Part shown: positions 48,190 through 59,689 of the stretch, one piece after another
How positions within the stretch are numbered: position 1 is the stretch's first letter
Layout: every line of letters starts with the position of its first letter
NCBI GenBank assembly: GCA_009760855.2
Contig: WPIO01000145.1
Location: forward strand, 850,140 to 914,139
Source: Cristatella mucedo
Lineage: Eukaryota; Bryozoa; Phylactolaemata; Cristatellidae
DNA length: 64,000 nucleotides
Direction of reading: 5' to 3'
Translations under genes and position numbers: made by a program
The notes under the pieces: generated by a model
Databases searched by the model: none
What the model saw: the letters and a program-made list of their open reading frames with translations, nothing else
What the model was told of the DNA's origin: nothing

Positions 48190-49062
48190 TTACCCCAGGG
48201 GCAAATGTCTCACCCGAGGGGGAGATGTCGGGAAATGACCAGGAGGGGAAAATGTAGGCTGGGAAAGTCGGGGGGGGGAGAGTGTCCGTACCCCGTAAAA
48301 CCAGAGCCATCTGAAAGCCCTTCTCAGTGCGTGTGAGATGCCGAGGTCAGCAAGGTAAGCTTCATTGTTTGGCCCGTAGCGGCAGAGTACCTTGAGCAGG
48401 ACGGGTCTCACCACTGCCCACTGGTAGTCAGCGGTAAAGGAAGACCAGAAAACGGCTGGGTAATCATTGGTCTTGTTTCGGGCCGCCATCATCAGAGCAC
48501 CCTTGACGCCATAGAACGGCACTATCACATCCATATAATAATAATAATGCACTTGATAAAGCGCCCTCAGAGAACTCAATCTCTTTCTAGGGGTGTTACA
48601 TTTGCTGCAAAGGGAAACGCGATTGAAGGGTGAGTAATATCATGCTTGATAAACAACATGAATAACATGGTTAGGGGTGACATGCACAGGGTCAGGATGC
48701 AAATTTGGTTAGTGGCAACATGTACAGTATCAATGATCACCATATTGGTGCCGTTGTCCTCCGCCTGGTCAGAGCCGAACAACAACCAAGCTGATGGACT
48801 TAGCCTGCCCACATACTGGTAAGTTCAATAGCTAGAACTGCACCGATTAGGCGGCCCACAATAAAATTATGTCGGGCCAAGATTGCATGCTGCATCGGCG
48901 AGCAGTGACTCAGCAAGTGACAAATACCCCCTGACTCAATGCAGCAAAGGCGGAAGCTGGTAAGAGTCCGCGGGTATGCCCGACTGCAGCAGTAACCACT
49001 GGCAGCACGTTCAGGCACACTCGGTAGACGAATCACACAAATGGGCATACAAGCGAGCATGC
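48190..49062 (-). mobile_element. LINE family C copy interrupted by LINE B
   Basis: On the minus strand: FVYRVCLNVLPVVTA-like start, RLCCIESGGICHLLSHC (CCHC knuckle with its first Cys lost), ARHNFIVGRLIGA, GTNMVIID near 48,735, then the family B insertion, then DVIVPFYGVKGALMMAARN and YGPNNEAYLADLGIS. Block order and wording match the 9.2-9.8 kb copy. It ends next to a heptamer array at 48,057-48,188. Confidence 0.75.
48535..48733 (-). mobile_element. LINE family B 3' UTR inserted in a family C element
   Basis: Plus-strand AATAATAATAATGCACTTG, then CAATCTCTTTCTAGGGGTG and the CATGGTTAGGGGTGACATG segment, are the reverse complement of the family B 3' end, about 200 bases. Both flanks belong to the same family C reading frame (VIID on one side, DVIVPF on the other), which shows a clean insertion into that element. 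Confidence 0.8.
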
Positions 49063-49084
49063 CTGATCACACATATATCTACAT

Positions 49085-49545
49085 ATACCGCATTTTGCCC
49101 TTTATAAGCACTAATTTCTTAAATTTTGGGTCAGATAATAAAGAGGGGCCTACATTTGGTAGTTTACTTTTTTCTTCAATATTGTGTTAAACAACGTACC
49201 TGCTTTGAGTGTGTTTACGGTATTTGAGTAAATTTCGAATGCATTTGTGGCATTTCAAAAGCCACGGAAGGATCGGAAGATGAGGCAGTCTATTAAAAGA
49301 GTGAGTGACGAAGACAATGAATTTAACGGAATTACCACAAAACTTCAAGCCAGTGATATTAATGAGTGAGATGAATATAATGTCATCATCATTTCTGATG
49401 CAGAGGATACTGATAGTGACATGAGTGATTGTGATTCTTGCTATTGTTTAGTTCATTTATTTATTGAATACATTTTTGTCTAAAGTTTCGGTCGCAAAAT
49501 TTGGGGGCTTATAAATCAGGGTGGGGATACGCGGTAAAATGCAAT
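49085..49545 (+). mobile_element. Possible pogo/Tigger-like DNA transposon remnant
   Basis: The ends are imperfect inverted repeats: ACCGCATTTTGCCCTTTATAA on the left and, reversed on the right, ACCGCG ... TTTATAAGC ... AATTT. Inside, a short frame ends in an acidic stretch (SDAEDTDSDMSDCDS), typical of C-termini of pogo-like transposases, with one stop upstream. The transposase core is absent. Assignment rests on ends and composition only. Confidence 0.4.
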
Positions 49546-49557
49546 ATACATATATAT

Positions 49558-49612
49558 AAATATATACATATATAAAGGGTTATTGAAAATATATATATAT
49601 ATATATATATAT
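49558..49612 (+). repeat. TA-rich simple repeat with duplicated AAAGGGTTATTGAA
   Basis: (TA)n runs on both sides of the unit ATAAAGGGTTATTGAA, which occurs at about 49,573 and again at 49,611. Confidence 0.7.
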
Positions 49613-49799
49613 AAAGGGTTATTGAATAGTATGTACCAACATATATGCCTATATCTATTTATAAACACCTATAATCTGTTTTACTCCAATCTCATTTGTT
49701 TACTCAAACTTCTGTGCGTACTTGCACAGTAAAAGCCAAGTTATGCTTAGTTTTCTAATGAAAGATATGCAGAAGGAGTCTTTCTAACGTGACAGGGGC

Positions 49800-49978
49800 A
49801 AGCCTCTGAATTGTGAGTGTTACCACCGAGGTAGGACGGTTCCTCTTCGCGACCCGGGTTGTGGGTTCGAGTCCTGCAATTGACAACTCTATAGAGCTCA
49901 CTGTCAGTGTGTCAGTGATATTGATAGCAATTAGGGCTCTTTTGAATCTATACAACGGAGGCTATTTAATCATGTTAT
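49800..49978 (+). mobile_element. tRNA-derived SINE (family S)
   Basis: The plus strand has ACCACCGAGGTAGGACGG (A box region), GCGACCCGGGTTGTGGGTTC with B box GGGTTCGAGTCC, and the end GGAGGCTATTTAATCATG, matching the family S 3' end. Confidence 0.7.
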
Positions 49979-50867
49979 GTAAAAGATAACCGATATGCGA
50001 ACGCGGGTAACAACGTATACGGCCGCAACTAACTATGGTACCCAACGCTTCCAACTACTGGCATTCTTTTTCCAGCAGCCAAATTGGCACACCAGCTTTC
50101 CTTGACCTTAACCTTATGGGGGAGGAGGAGCTTTTGGAGCAACGGCGTGCAGGCCCTCATCCGACCTGCGAGATCTCGACCGCTTCAGTGCGTATTAGAA
50201 GAATCCCTTTGGGTATTATAAAGCATTCGTGGTAATATGTGGAAACCGTCAAAGGCTTAAGCTCATTAATGACGACAAATTGATCTCATTCGTTGGAAGA
50301 CTGGCACTTGAATTGTATGCTAAACTAGGCGGAAATATCAAGCTCTTGTTTTTCTTGCCCACCGACAGTGCCATGGTTCTTCAGACAGTATACATGCCAC
50401 AGTTCCCTCGAGTACACTTAAATATAGTGGCCACATAACCACATAACGATTGTAGATAAATCAAGTTTATTATTTAGAAACCTACGGTCAGAGAAAAGAT
50501 GAATAAGAATATTACCATCGATATGCTAAGAACAATGTTTAGCAAAATCTGCGGGATATGGCTTGATTTAAAAAGTAAATGTCCTAGTATTCACTTTAGA
50601 TAGGAGGTGAAAGTATTTGAATGTGGCAAGATCGCAAGACATGCATTCCATACTACTAAAACTTTATTTGATGGAAAGAAATTTTTTCAGCCAAGGCACA
50701 CGTTGGAAAGGTACTTCACTGTTAAATGTATAGAAAATTTAGCGAAATCTATCTTATCGTACTTATGTGCACCCAAATTTGCTTCGAAGCCAATCCCTGA
50801 TGGGAGGGCTACAGAACATCTCTCAGAGACAATAGCATTGTCAAGAAGGATCTCTCAATCAACTTAC

Positions 50868-51071
50868 CCTGGGCACACTGAAGCATTGTCGCAGCCCCTT
50901 CCCAGCTCCAAGTTCCATTGAGCAGACACGTTCCAGATGAACTGCCACCTGTACTGGCATAACCTGTTGAGCATGCCAGACTCACCGTCCCATGGGCCAG
51001 GTAATCTGAGCCTCCGATAAGCAACGAGCTCTGGGCGACGTTCGTATATGGATTCGGTGATAAAGTGCAGC
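50868..51071 (-). CDS. CCP/sushi module exon 3
   Basis: The exon is 204 bases, phase 1-1, with acceptor TTTCCAG and donor GTAAGT. The module starts GCTLSPNPYTN, has Cys2 in VSLACSTGYASTGG, Cys3 in GTCLLNGTWSW and Cys4 in LQCAQG. The four cysteines and tryptophans match neighbouring modules. The following intron, of 5,263 bases, holds a C-type LINE fragment, a pogo-like remnant and several SINEs. Confidence 0.88.
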
Positions 51072-51261
51072 CTGGAAAATTTAATTGCTTCACTACAGTT
51101 CATTTGTTTCACTAGCCTTAGCTAAATAAATTCCAACTGCAAATTTAGCTTCAATTTCTGGTTTTTAAAGCCAACACGAAGAAATACAGCTAACTTAGGT
51201 TTGGTAGCTAGCGTATGAGACAAAGCTCTGATTTCAAATCCATGAATGCAATCTCAACACG

Positions 51262-51346
51262 TTGGCTGTTTCTCTCTTTCGTTCTTTCTCTCTCTCACTC
51301 TCTCTCTTTCTTTCTGTTCACCTGTCGGTCTCTCTCCAGCTGCGAA
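51262..51346 (+). repeat. CT-rich simple repeat
   Basis: TCTCTCTTTC-type pyrimidine tract of about 80 bases within a CCP-gene intron. Confidence 0.85.
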
Positions 51347-51814
51347 GTTCACTCGCTCTCATAGTCTTCTCAAGAGGCTCAGGTGAAGCTCTTTTTAAGC
51401 TGGAGAGTCCAGTTGTTGTCTTGATGATACTACTGAACGCAATTCCCACTCTATTTATCATGTATCTATCATGAGGACATGAATGAAATACCATTTTCGC
51501 CAAACAGCTGCTGCAGGAGCGATTTCGATAAATATAAAAACATTGGAAGGATTTATGGAGTCTGCTAGTCAATAAAAAATATTGGCCGTTGATTTCAAAT
51601 TTTTGTTAACGTTAAGTACTGTAAATACAGGCATTGGGAATATCAATCTTTATAAAATAGAAAGTTGTCTTAGGCCAAGTTTTACTCTATTAAGTCTATG
51701 TTCTTAAGTCTTCAATACTTTTTAAGAGAAAGTATCATTTCTGCTTAAGCCCAGGCTATGCAGAGGTTTATATAAATTAAAACTAGATGACAAGTACACA
51801 ACATACATGGTTAA

Positions 51815-51965
51815 CTAATCAGCTTACTTATCGGCAGAAGAGCGTTATCCGCTATCACCTTGCTCACAGCAGACCACAACAGATTTCCGGCTGGCCTGCT
51901 CAAAATCGCGACCTCAGGCGAGAAGTGCGAGCACCTTACCCTACTGCTGTCATCAGCGGTTACAG
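51815..51965 (-). mobile_element. tRNA-derived SINE (family S), diverged
   Basis: The minus strand has GTAGGGTAAGGTGCTCGCAC (A box), GCCTGAGGTCGCGATTTTGA, then GTGATAGCGGATAACGCTCT and AAGCTGATTAGTTAACC. The order of blocks matches family S, with a decayed B box. Confidence 0.55.
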
Positions 51966-52309
51966 TTAAAGAAAATTCTGCTGCGTTCTAATCCAAATGA
52001 ATGATGAGACTACTTCAACACTCAAGTCGGTGGATCGAGCCTTGAAACATTATTTTCAAACTGCTGAAAGGGTGATTTAGGTTGGTGTTCCTCTGCCACC
52101 GTGTATATTGAGTGTTTTAATCAGATGACCATAACTTTACTTTTAGAAACTGTAGTCTATTTTTTCAAATGTTTATATTACACAGGTATGTGTTTCTCTA
52201 AGAGTTCTCGACATGCCTAATAAAACCAGTATAGGGCAAAATAGCATAGCTTCAGTTCTAGATGTAAGCTTGATCCGAGAGTCGGTTTAAAGGTCACAAG
52301 TTTGCTGCC

Positions 52310-53825
52310 ATCCAGAAATATTTGGCAAAATAGAGAGAGAGATCGTCCAGTTTCCCTTCTTCCGTTCTTATCAAAGATTCTTGAAAAAATTGTTGCTAAG
52401 CAGCTAGTTAAACGTATTGAAAATAATGGAATGTCAGAAACATTTCAATCAGGTTTCAAGAGGCAGCACTCTACTGAAACTGCTCTCCTCCGTGTTAACA
52501 ATGACATTCTGCTAGATCTGTCTGCTGCCTTCGACACCATTGATCACGAAGTTCTGCTTGAACGATTGAGAACAACGATAGGTCTGGCAGACGAAGCACT
52601 GGCGTGGTTTAAATCATACTTGTCTGATCGTGTTCAATCCGTGTCGTGTGGGGGTCAGGTCTCAGACACGAGAAGGGTCACCTGTGGAGTCCCTCAAGGG
52701 TCTGTACTTAGTCCCTTGCTGTTCTCCATTTATACGCAACCTCTCGAAAAAGTGATTAAGGCCCATGGAATAGGATATCACTTCTATGCTGACGATAATC
52801 AGTTGTATTTGTCATTTAAACCGTCGGAATCTGCTGCAGCAACTGAGAAACTGAATGCTTGCCTTGCCGATATTCGATCCTGGATGTCGGAAAACTTCCT
52901 GAAATTAAATGACGATAAAACCGAACTGTTTCTCATAGGACACCCTAAGCGTGTGGCTGGATTAAAAGGCTTTGCTGTTCTAATAGGCGATGCTATTGTG
53001 CGACATTCACCACGTGCTCGTAATCTAGGTGTCGTGTTCGACAGCTGCCTCAATTTCAAAAGCTTCATTCAGAAGACTGCCTCTACAGCTAGCCATCACA
53101 TCCGATCCCTATCCAAGATTAGAAGCTGTCTCCCACAGTGGCTTGTAAAAAATTTAACTAGCTCTTTAGTTCTGTCTCGGCTTGATTATTGTAATTCCCT
53201 TTTGGCTGGGCTACCAAAGAAAGCTATAATGCTACTACAGCGGACTATGAATATGGCTGCAAGGCTGGTCTTCAAGTCCCAACGGTTTGAGCACGTGTCA
53301 CCTTTGCTGGAAGAGCTAGGATGGTTGCCGGTTGAGCAAAGGATACAGAGCAAAGTTCTTACGCTGACCCACAAGGCCCGCCACGGCTTGGCTCCTTCAT
53401 ACCTAGCTGAACTGCTACATCAGTTTCAGCCTGTTCGCGCCCTCAGGTCCTGTGTGGACAATAAATTAGCTGTCCCATTCCTCCGCTTAAGGACAGTTGG
53501 CGACATAAGCTTTAGCTCTGCAGGTCCTAGACTGTGGAAATCGCTTCCACAACTCTTAGCAACGACATCTACTCTCCAACTGCCGACTATGGCACATCTT
53601 TTTCAGCGGTCCTGAACTGCTACTTCTATGCCACTCACTACCTCAACTGCTCTCCTAACTCTGCTATGCTTCCCACTTTCTCTTTTTTGCGTGAGACAAA
53701 GTCTGTTGGCTACCGAATGCGTACCGAAAGCCGCTTAGGCTGTGAGTTCGCTATACAAAACTCTCCTGCGTAACGCCCACATGGTCTTTATGACTTTGTG
53801 GAGTTACTGACGGAGATACATTACA
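52310..53825 (+). mobile_element. LINE family A (L2/CR1-type), 5'-truncated, RT frame open
   Basis: The frame 52,302-53,615 (437 codons) is homologous to non-LTR reverse transcriptase from about residue 14 (RPVSLLPFLSKILEK). In order it shows FQSGF-HST, LDLSAAFDTIDH (catalytic Asp), GVPQGSVLSPLLF, FYADD (catalytic Asp pair, followed by N where Thr is usual), LNDDKTEL, NLGVVFD, then the C-terminal [14 protein letters not shown] and LGWLPVEQRI blocks. ORF1 and the AP endonuclease are absent, so the copy is 5'-truncated and cannot be autonomous. Compared with the copy at 31.8 kb, about 14 residues before LDLSAAFD are missing in frame. The 3' end is GGAGATACATTACA at about 53,825, next to a GA-rich array. 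It lies antisense within a CCP-gene intron. Confidence 0.88.
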
Positions 53826-53839
53826 ATAGAGAGGAGAGA

Positions 53840-53958
53840 CTTAATGGATAGAGAGAGACAGAGAGAGACAAAGAGATAGAAAGAGAGAGAGAGAGAGAAA
53901 AAGAGAGAGAAAGAGCGAGAGAAAGACAGTGAGAGAGAGGGAGAGAGGGAGAGAGAGG

Positions 53959-54036
<78 letters not shown>
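53840..54036 (+). repeat. (GA)n-rich array
   Basis: About 190 bases of GAGAGA with interspersed AAAGA and GGGAGA, directly downstream of the LINE A copy and 125 bases from CCP exon 2. Confidence 0.93.
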
Positions 54037-54159
54037 TGGACACTGGCTTTGCGGACTATGCAATAGTTTATTATCGCTGAGCATTAAAACTTAAAACATG
54101 TTATACTGATGTCCTAAATTACGTGTCATTCAGAAATAATGAAGATCGAGTTTACTGAC

Positions 54160-54363
54160 CTGGAGAGCAGCTCAGTTGTGATTTACCCGCACCGCCCCAT
54201 GTCCATGTTCCCATTGAGCAGGTGCCATTGCTGTATCCTGATGTCCGTATGTACGCCGTGTTGCATTTCACGTGTAAACTCGTGCCTGACGAGTAGGTAC
54301 TCCTCCAGCTTGCACCACTGGAAGGAATAACTCCGTCGCTGTAAACAGGTGTACTGCAGGGAC
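54160..54363 (-). CDS. CCP/sushi module exon 2
   Basis: The exon is 204 bases, phase 1-1, with acceptor TTTTAG and donor GTCAGT. It encodes a module beginning GPCSTPVYSDG, with Cys2 in HVKCNTAYI, Cys3 in NGTCSMGTWTW and Cys4 in LSCSPG. This is the canonical four-cysteine CCP pattern with W-T-W between Cys3 and Cys4. One N-glycosylation sequon (NGT) is present. Confidence 0.88.
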
Positions 54364-56784
54364 CTAAAACGTGCATTTGTCGCGAACAGATTTTCTCTTA
54401 CAATTCAGCCTACATTCAGTCGTCAACATTTTCACAACCAAAGTTTGTCTATTTGTACAGCTGACTTTTTATGTTGATGAAGACACCAATGTTTAGATTA
54501 CAAGATCGACTTAATTTAATATTCTGCCCATAGCGGAAGTCACACGTTTTATCCAGTACAGCAGGTAAGTTATGGCAGCAAGGCTGTGGGTACTCCAGCT
54601 CTTGCAAGCAGATTTTTTGCTTTACTAATGACGCCCTATGCAGCTGCTGTCATTTCTTCCCAATGCTTAAATTGTAGTGCCTGCTGATGCGACATAGATG
54701 GTGCAGTTTACCTAACAAAAGGCGTGTTTTTGTAGAAGTTTTCATTGGCAATTGCATAGCATTCTGAGTAGCCAGTTAGCCTAATCAATAGCCTCTAATC
54801 CCATAACCTTTTCGAGCGGTCCAGCCGAGGCTGCTTTGCAGACCTTTATAAGTTTGCCAAGGTGGGAGTGGACTTAGTTGAGTTCCCAGATTCTATAGCT
54901 CATGGCTTACTAGAAGCTGCCAGTTGAGTATACAGCAAGCCGAGGTAGGTGCAGTATATTGGTTGGTCAGGTCGGTCGGATTGATTGACTGGGTAGGTGT
55001 CCTCAGAAGGGCTGGCTTAGGGCCTTCCTAACCGCTGGGTCTGAGATAGTGTGCTTGATTTTACAAAGCATTTACGACCTAGTGATCGCATGCCAGTGCT
55101 TGGTCTTGCTTTTTACCGTAGTTTTTGTCATAAATTCATGCACTGCAGCATTGGAGTCTTTCCTTGACCCTGTACGCTTAAGACTAAAGACAGTAACAGT
55201 TCCTCAAAATATTGTCAATTAATCAGACTGTTGAGTAAGCCACCACTTTCATAGATCTGCCCGATCATTCTGGCTTGTCCACGGTATACTAATCTATTCA
55301 GGTCTAGAAATAAACTGTTTTGACAGCTCGTACATTGTTAATCTCGGTGTATACAAATATGGATCGTTCACTCATTGCTAGCTGTAGTCGCGTTTGTGGG
55401 AAGCATAGCAATCATTCTGTAGGTATGCACAAATAATGTTGTCTTCTTGGATTTGAAAAATGACAGTTTTTAAAGAGTTTATTAGCAGTGTAGTGTTGTT
55501 CACATAGTAAAGAGTCACTATGCGCTTGCTGTACAAACAAGAATTGTATTTGCAGGGTACATGTATGCATATCCTTCTATCCGGAAGTCACCAAGCCTCA
55601 AAGGCTCTGTTGATGACCATTTTCTAAGCCTCGACGGATTTCAGTGTGCAGGCGGTCGCAAGCAAACTCATCTCAAGAAATATAATGAAAATGAGAATAA
55701 AACGGAGTCAAAGCAGCAGTAAATGAAGAGAGTAGCGAAAAAATAGCAGACAAGAACGACTGGAAATTATCTGACAGAGTTGGTTGAATGTAAACAAACT
55801 TGTTGAACAATAATTGCCGAAAAGGGTTTCACAGTCAATGACTAGCAGAGCAAAAGCTTCTATCGTCGGCAGACTTTTACTGGAATACTGGAGAAGCAAT
55901 ATTTATTCAAATCTAGTGCAGATAACCTAAGCTCGAAAAACAGCTACAGCAAGTGCGCAATCGGAGATATTTTTTATGAAGGCAAGAGTTCGCTAGCCCT
56001 ATGGCGAAAAATGGTTAATTTTGATCAGCTTCAATTGCCGTAAATCGCAACCTTCAGAGTCTCGGTCTTTGACGTGGATCTGATAGTGACTCAATCAAAA
56101 GAAACACTCTGAGAAAAGCTGGAGGTCATAAGCGAGAGGTCATATTGCTGAGCGACATCGAAATCAACGAAAGCAGCGAAAGCGTGGGAATGCATGAACA
56201 AGACGAATGCGACATGTGGGGTTAGGCAATTTCTGGCGTTAACTGCCAGAAGAGGTTGTAATAACAAAACTAATTATAACCCAAAGTATCACTAAGAAGA
56301 GAGGCGCGGAGCTCTTCCTCCGAGCCTCTCGTGACAGTGAATGAGTAGATGAAGTGGAAGGGATGGATACAAACAGACGTATCAAAGGCCAATATCTCTC
56401 AAGAAACTAACCGCACAGCAGCATTCATTTAGTCTCAGTGAAGTACTGTTAAATTAACGTGCAGTCTAAATTGAAAGGTTAGCTAAAGGTCAGCACGGAT
56501 TGGCTTGATACAGCCCTCTCATGGTGATCTTCTACGAAAAATAGCCGTTGAGTTTTAAAGTTCATGTCAAATTTACGAGTTTAATATTTTTTTGTTTTAA
56601 TTGACAAATCCTAATGTCTTGTAGTGAAATGGTCTCATCTCTTTGAACTGGTCTAGGATGTCAAATTCCTCTTTAACGTACGAACGCTGCGAAAGAGAAA
56701 AAACCTATGCCAATCCATAATAGGTATCGGTTGACTCGGACAGGCTATCGGTGCTTGAATAGTTCCACCTGCTAGTTTAATTGA
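54364..56784. other. Intron between CCP exons 1 and 2, unrecognised part
   Basis: No transposon or module recognised; ordinary AT-rich sequence. Confidence 0.5.
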
Positions 56785-57110
56785 ATGAATGCGAGACGTT
56801 CTTTGGCTATCTCTTTGGGGTTTCTAAGTTGCTTACCGTTGCTTTGCAAGTCCTATTTTTGAAACTGGTTAAGGCAACTTCGAAGCACAGATGACTTCAG
56901 TACACAGGGCCGGACTGCTCCTACGAAAAACCCCACTTATATTGTTCCGCACCGTAAGGCATCCAGTAGATACGTCCTCTGGTTGCTATCCACAGCAGAG
57001 TTAGCTAGCCAATTAAAACTCGTAAATTGTATATTCGCTCACTTACTGTAGTGAAATGTGGCTCGAGCAGGTAATTGAAAACTTAAAGCAGAAGCTTTAC
57101 ACCCGTTTTT
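56785..57110 (+). repeat. Diverged direct repeat, copy 1 (pair of 63.39 kb)
   Basis: Shared landmarks with 63,390-63,705 in the same order: GCGAGA(C/T)GTTCTTTGGC, TTGCTTTGCA, AAGGCA-CTTC-AGGCACAG, GTAGAT-C-TCT-TGGT, AGCAGAG, AATTA-AACTCGT, ACTTACT-TAG-G-AATATGGCTCG and AAAG-AGAAGCT. The family is unknown. Confidence 0.7.
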
Positions 57111-57267
57111 ACTGCCATTAATAGACTAGCTTAAGCGATCGGTAGCTTAAACGATACAACACTGCACTGATAAATTAAATTACGTGCAGTAATATTCCAC
57201 TAATTAGTGCAATCTTTGTGCAAACTTTTCCTCCGTGCTATAGCCTATCATTGCTCAATATTTTAAA

Positions 57268-57299
57268 ATATGAAACATAATAATTATTATGTTTCATAT
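57268..57299. repeat. Perfect 32-base palindrome
   Basis: The arms ATATGAAACATAATAA and TTATTATGTTTCATAT are exact reverse complements with no spacer. It lies 293 bases downstream (minus sense) of CCP exon 1. Confidence 0.9.
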
Positions 57300-57591
57300 G
57301 CCGGGTAAGAGACCAAACTTGATTGATACTGCATAATATACTTCCCAAAGTGTCTACTAAATTATGCCGTTGGTTACATAATTTAACTCTTTTCCTGGCG
57401 ACATGCAGATTTAGCTATTGATTGGGATTATGCTTTTAGAATACTTTACAAGGATAATCAATATTACGGCACAATGGTCTCCTTCATTCAAAGAAGTCAA
57501 AAAAGTCAAGCGGCACGTTATACATTTCCCTATGTCGGTGAACACTTCGTAACATGAAAAAACCAACCATCACACGACGTCAGCAGCTTAC

Positions 57592-57804
57592 TTTCAGAGC
57601 ATTGCAGTACAGATGACGGCGCGGTTGAAGAGCTCCAGCTCCACGCCGAGCTGCTGGTACATGTGCCCTCGCTAGAGTCCGAAGCTGCTGTGTAGCCTGC
57701 CTCGCATTTTAAGCTTACTTTATCGCCAATTGAGTATGAGCTCTGAAAACCGTTGCCTGAAGATTCCACAACTCCTGCTCCAACGCTAGGAGCGCTGCAA
57801 ACGG
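57592..57804 (-). CDS. CCP/sushi module exon 1 of the visible series
   Basis: The exon is 213 bases, phase 1 to phase 1. The acceptor is TTTGCAG before 57,804 and the donor is GTAAGC at 57,587-57,591. It encodes one CCP module of about 71 residues with four cysteines, a GYTAASDSSEGTC stretch, and a W-S-W motif before the last cysteine (LQCSES). It is longer and more Ser-rich between Cys3 and Cys4 than the other modules. The intron to the next exon is 3,228 bases. The intron upstream is about 6.2 kb. Confidence 0.85.
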
Positions 57805-58081
57805 CTGCAAACGTAGGATTAGAAAAGCACAAGCTACAGTCCGATGTGGTCACACATCTAAGGACGTTGCGGATTTAGTATTCGACCTGCACTTTCATGT
57901 AGTGCCAATTTACCCAAGGATTTGAAATTTCGGGAATAGTAAATAGATTGCCGTATTTACCGTACAGCAGATCAAATTCATCGTAACCTTTTAAAACTTT
58001 TTTATCTTCTTGTCTTTCAATTTTACCTTATGACTTAAGAAAATGAATTTTATTCTCCTAGTAAAACCATAAAAAATTGAA

Positions 58082-58118
<37 letters not shown>

Positions 58119-59689
58119 TAAACCATTCAGTAGGTATATTTTGGAGATCTATGCACGCCTGGAGGATTTCAAAAGTTCTCGCTTTCAGGTTTCATGGGGT
58201 ATTTAAAATTTTTGAAGCATCATAGCTTAACGTGACCAGAAGTGCCTACTATGACAATCTTATATTAACACTGGCTGTAATCTATCTTCATTGAAAGGAG
58301 CTATTTCTAAGTACAAAATATTAGACTTGGACTAACTAAAAGTATATTCTTGAATCTTGAAATTGTTGTACTTAAACTTTTTTGGAGGCACCTTCCCCAA
58401 ATCTCTCTCAATTTAAATACATGTCATTTCACACAGGTAAAACATTCAAATGTACACTGGGCTAAATTTATTAATTTTCAGCCTGCTCTTAAAACATTTA
58501 ATTTTCAACATGCTGTGTGGTGACTAATTTATATTGCTGCAGTATTTCAGGGAGATCACTTGATTTTCTTAGGCAGAAATTGAGAGCAAAGACTACGTAG
58601 TCAATGCAGATCGAACTAGAAATTACCTATACTTGTATTTAGAGAAAGCACTATGCTTGTAAAGGCTTATCCTTGTAATACAGTTAAAGACCAATAGACA
58701 GTATTGGGCTGCTAAAAAAGTCAGGGTAATACATTTATTAATTGGTGTAAGATATGTGTACATCAGCAGCTTTTCTTTCTATTTAATGAGGTCGGTCACT
58801 GGTATAGCCAAAACGAACAGGTGTTTTACATATCTGCACACACAGTAGAGAGAAATGAGGGCATAACATACCTCAGCACCTTGTTAATTTAGAATGAGAT
58901 ATCTGAAAGAAATTCTTCTTAGCAAGGATATATGGACGGTTTAAATTTGGGTATTCACGAATATTAACCGAGGGAACAAATGAATTATTAGCCAGATGGC
59001 GGTTGGTGCTAAGCATTTCTCATTTCGGTTTGAAATCTTTTGCTGTACATTTATATAATTACGGAAGATAAAGCTCTAGGACGTATGATGACGTATACAG
59101 CAAATGTATCAAACCGAAATAGCAAATGTTTATTAGGTTGTATACAAAAATAAAGCTACACTTGCATGTCAAATTTTACTCCAACACCTGCACAATTAGC
59201 CAACGAATGGATTTTACATATCCTAAACCTAGACAGGAAATGAGGCTGTATAAAAGCCTCAAGAATCCAACGTAACACAATTCACTAATATATCTTGATC
59301 AACTAAGGTTCAGCAAGTTGAGATACAAGGCACATCTGATGCAGGAATGGGAAAATATGTTGTTCGTAGATACATCCGTGCCGCTCTACATCCTGGTTAG
59401 ACTCGGTTAGAAAAATCACGTTTCCTCGCGATGTCGTCAGAACTACCGATTCCATTTCTAAAATACTTTTCTTTTGAAAGGTACCACAAACAAAATATTT
59501 GATTGTAATATAAATTGCATAAATCTTGTATTGACAACCCCTTAAAAGACACTCTCTGTTTTAGAATAAGGACAAGTTAAAAGAGCTCGTCTCTTGAAAA
59601 CCATAAAACCATCATCTTTGTGGTCTTAACAAGAAGACAAAAGAGCCCAGCCACAATCGACATATTTAATATTTCTCTTTAAAAAGAGG
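57805..59689. other. Intron 5' of CCP exon 1, unrecognised part
   Basis: AT-rich with a short TA repeat. 59,945-61,990 and 62,260-63,010 likewise show no feature I can name. Confidence 0.5.
58087..58115 (+). repeat. (TA)n microsatellite
   Basis: About 14 perfect TA units in a CCP-gene intron. Confidence 0.9.

Noticed and set aside
53804-54084. Leu/Ser-rich frames on the minus strand
   Set aside because: They come from the GA-rich array.
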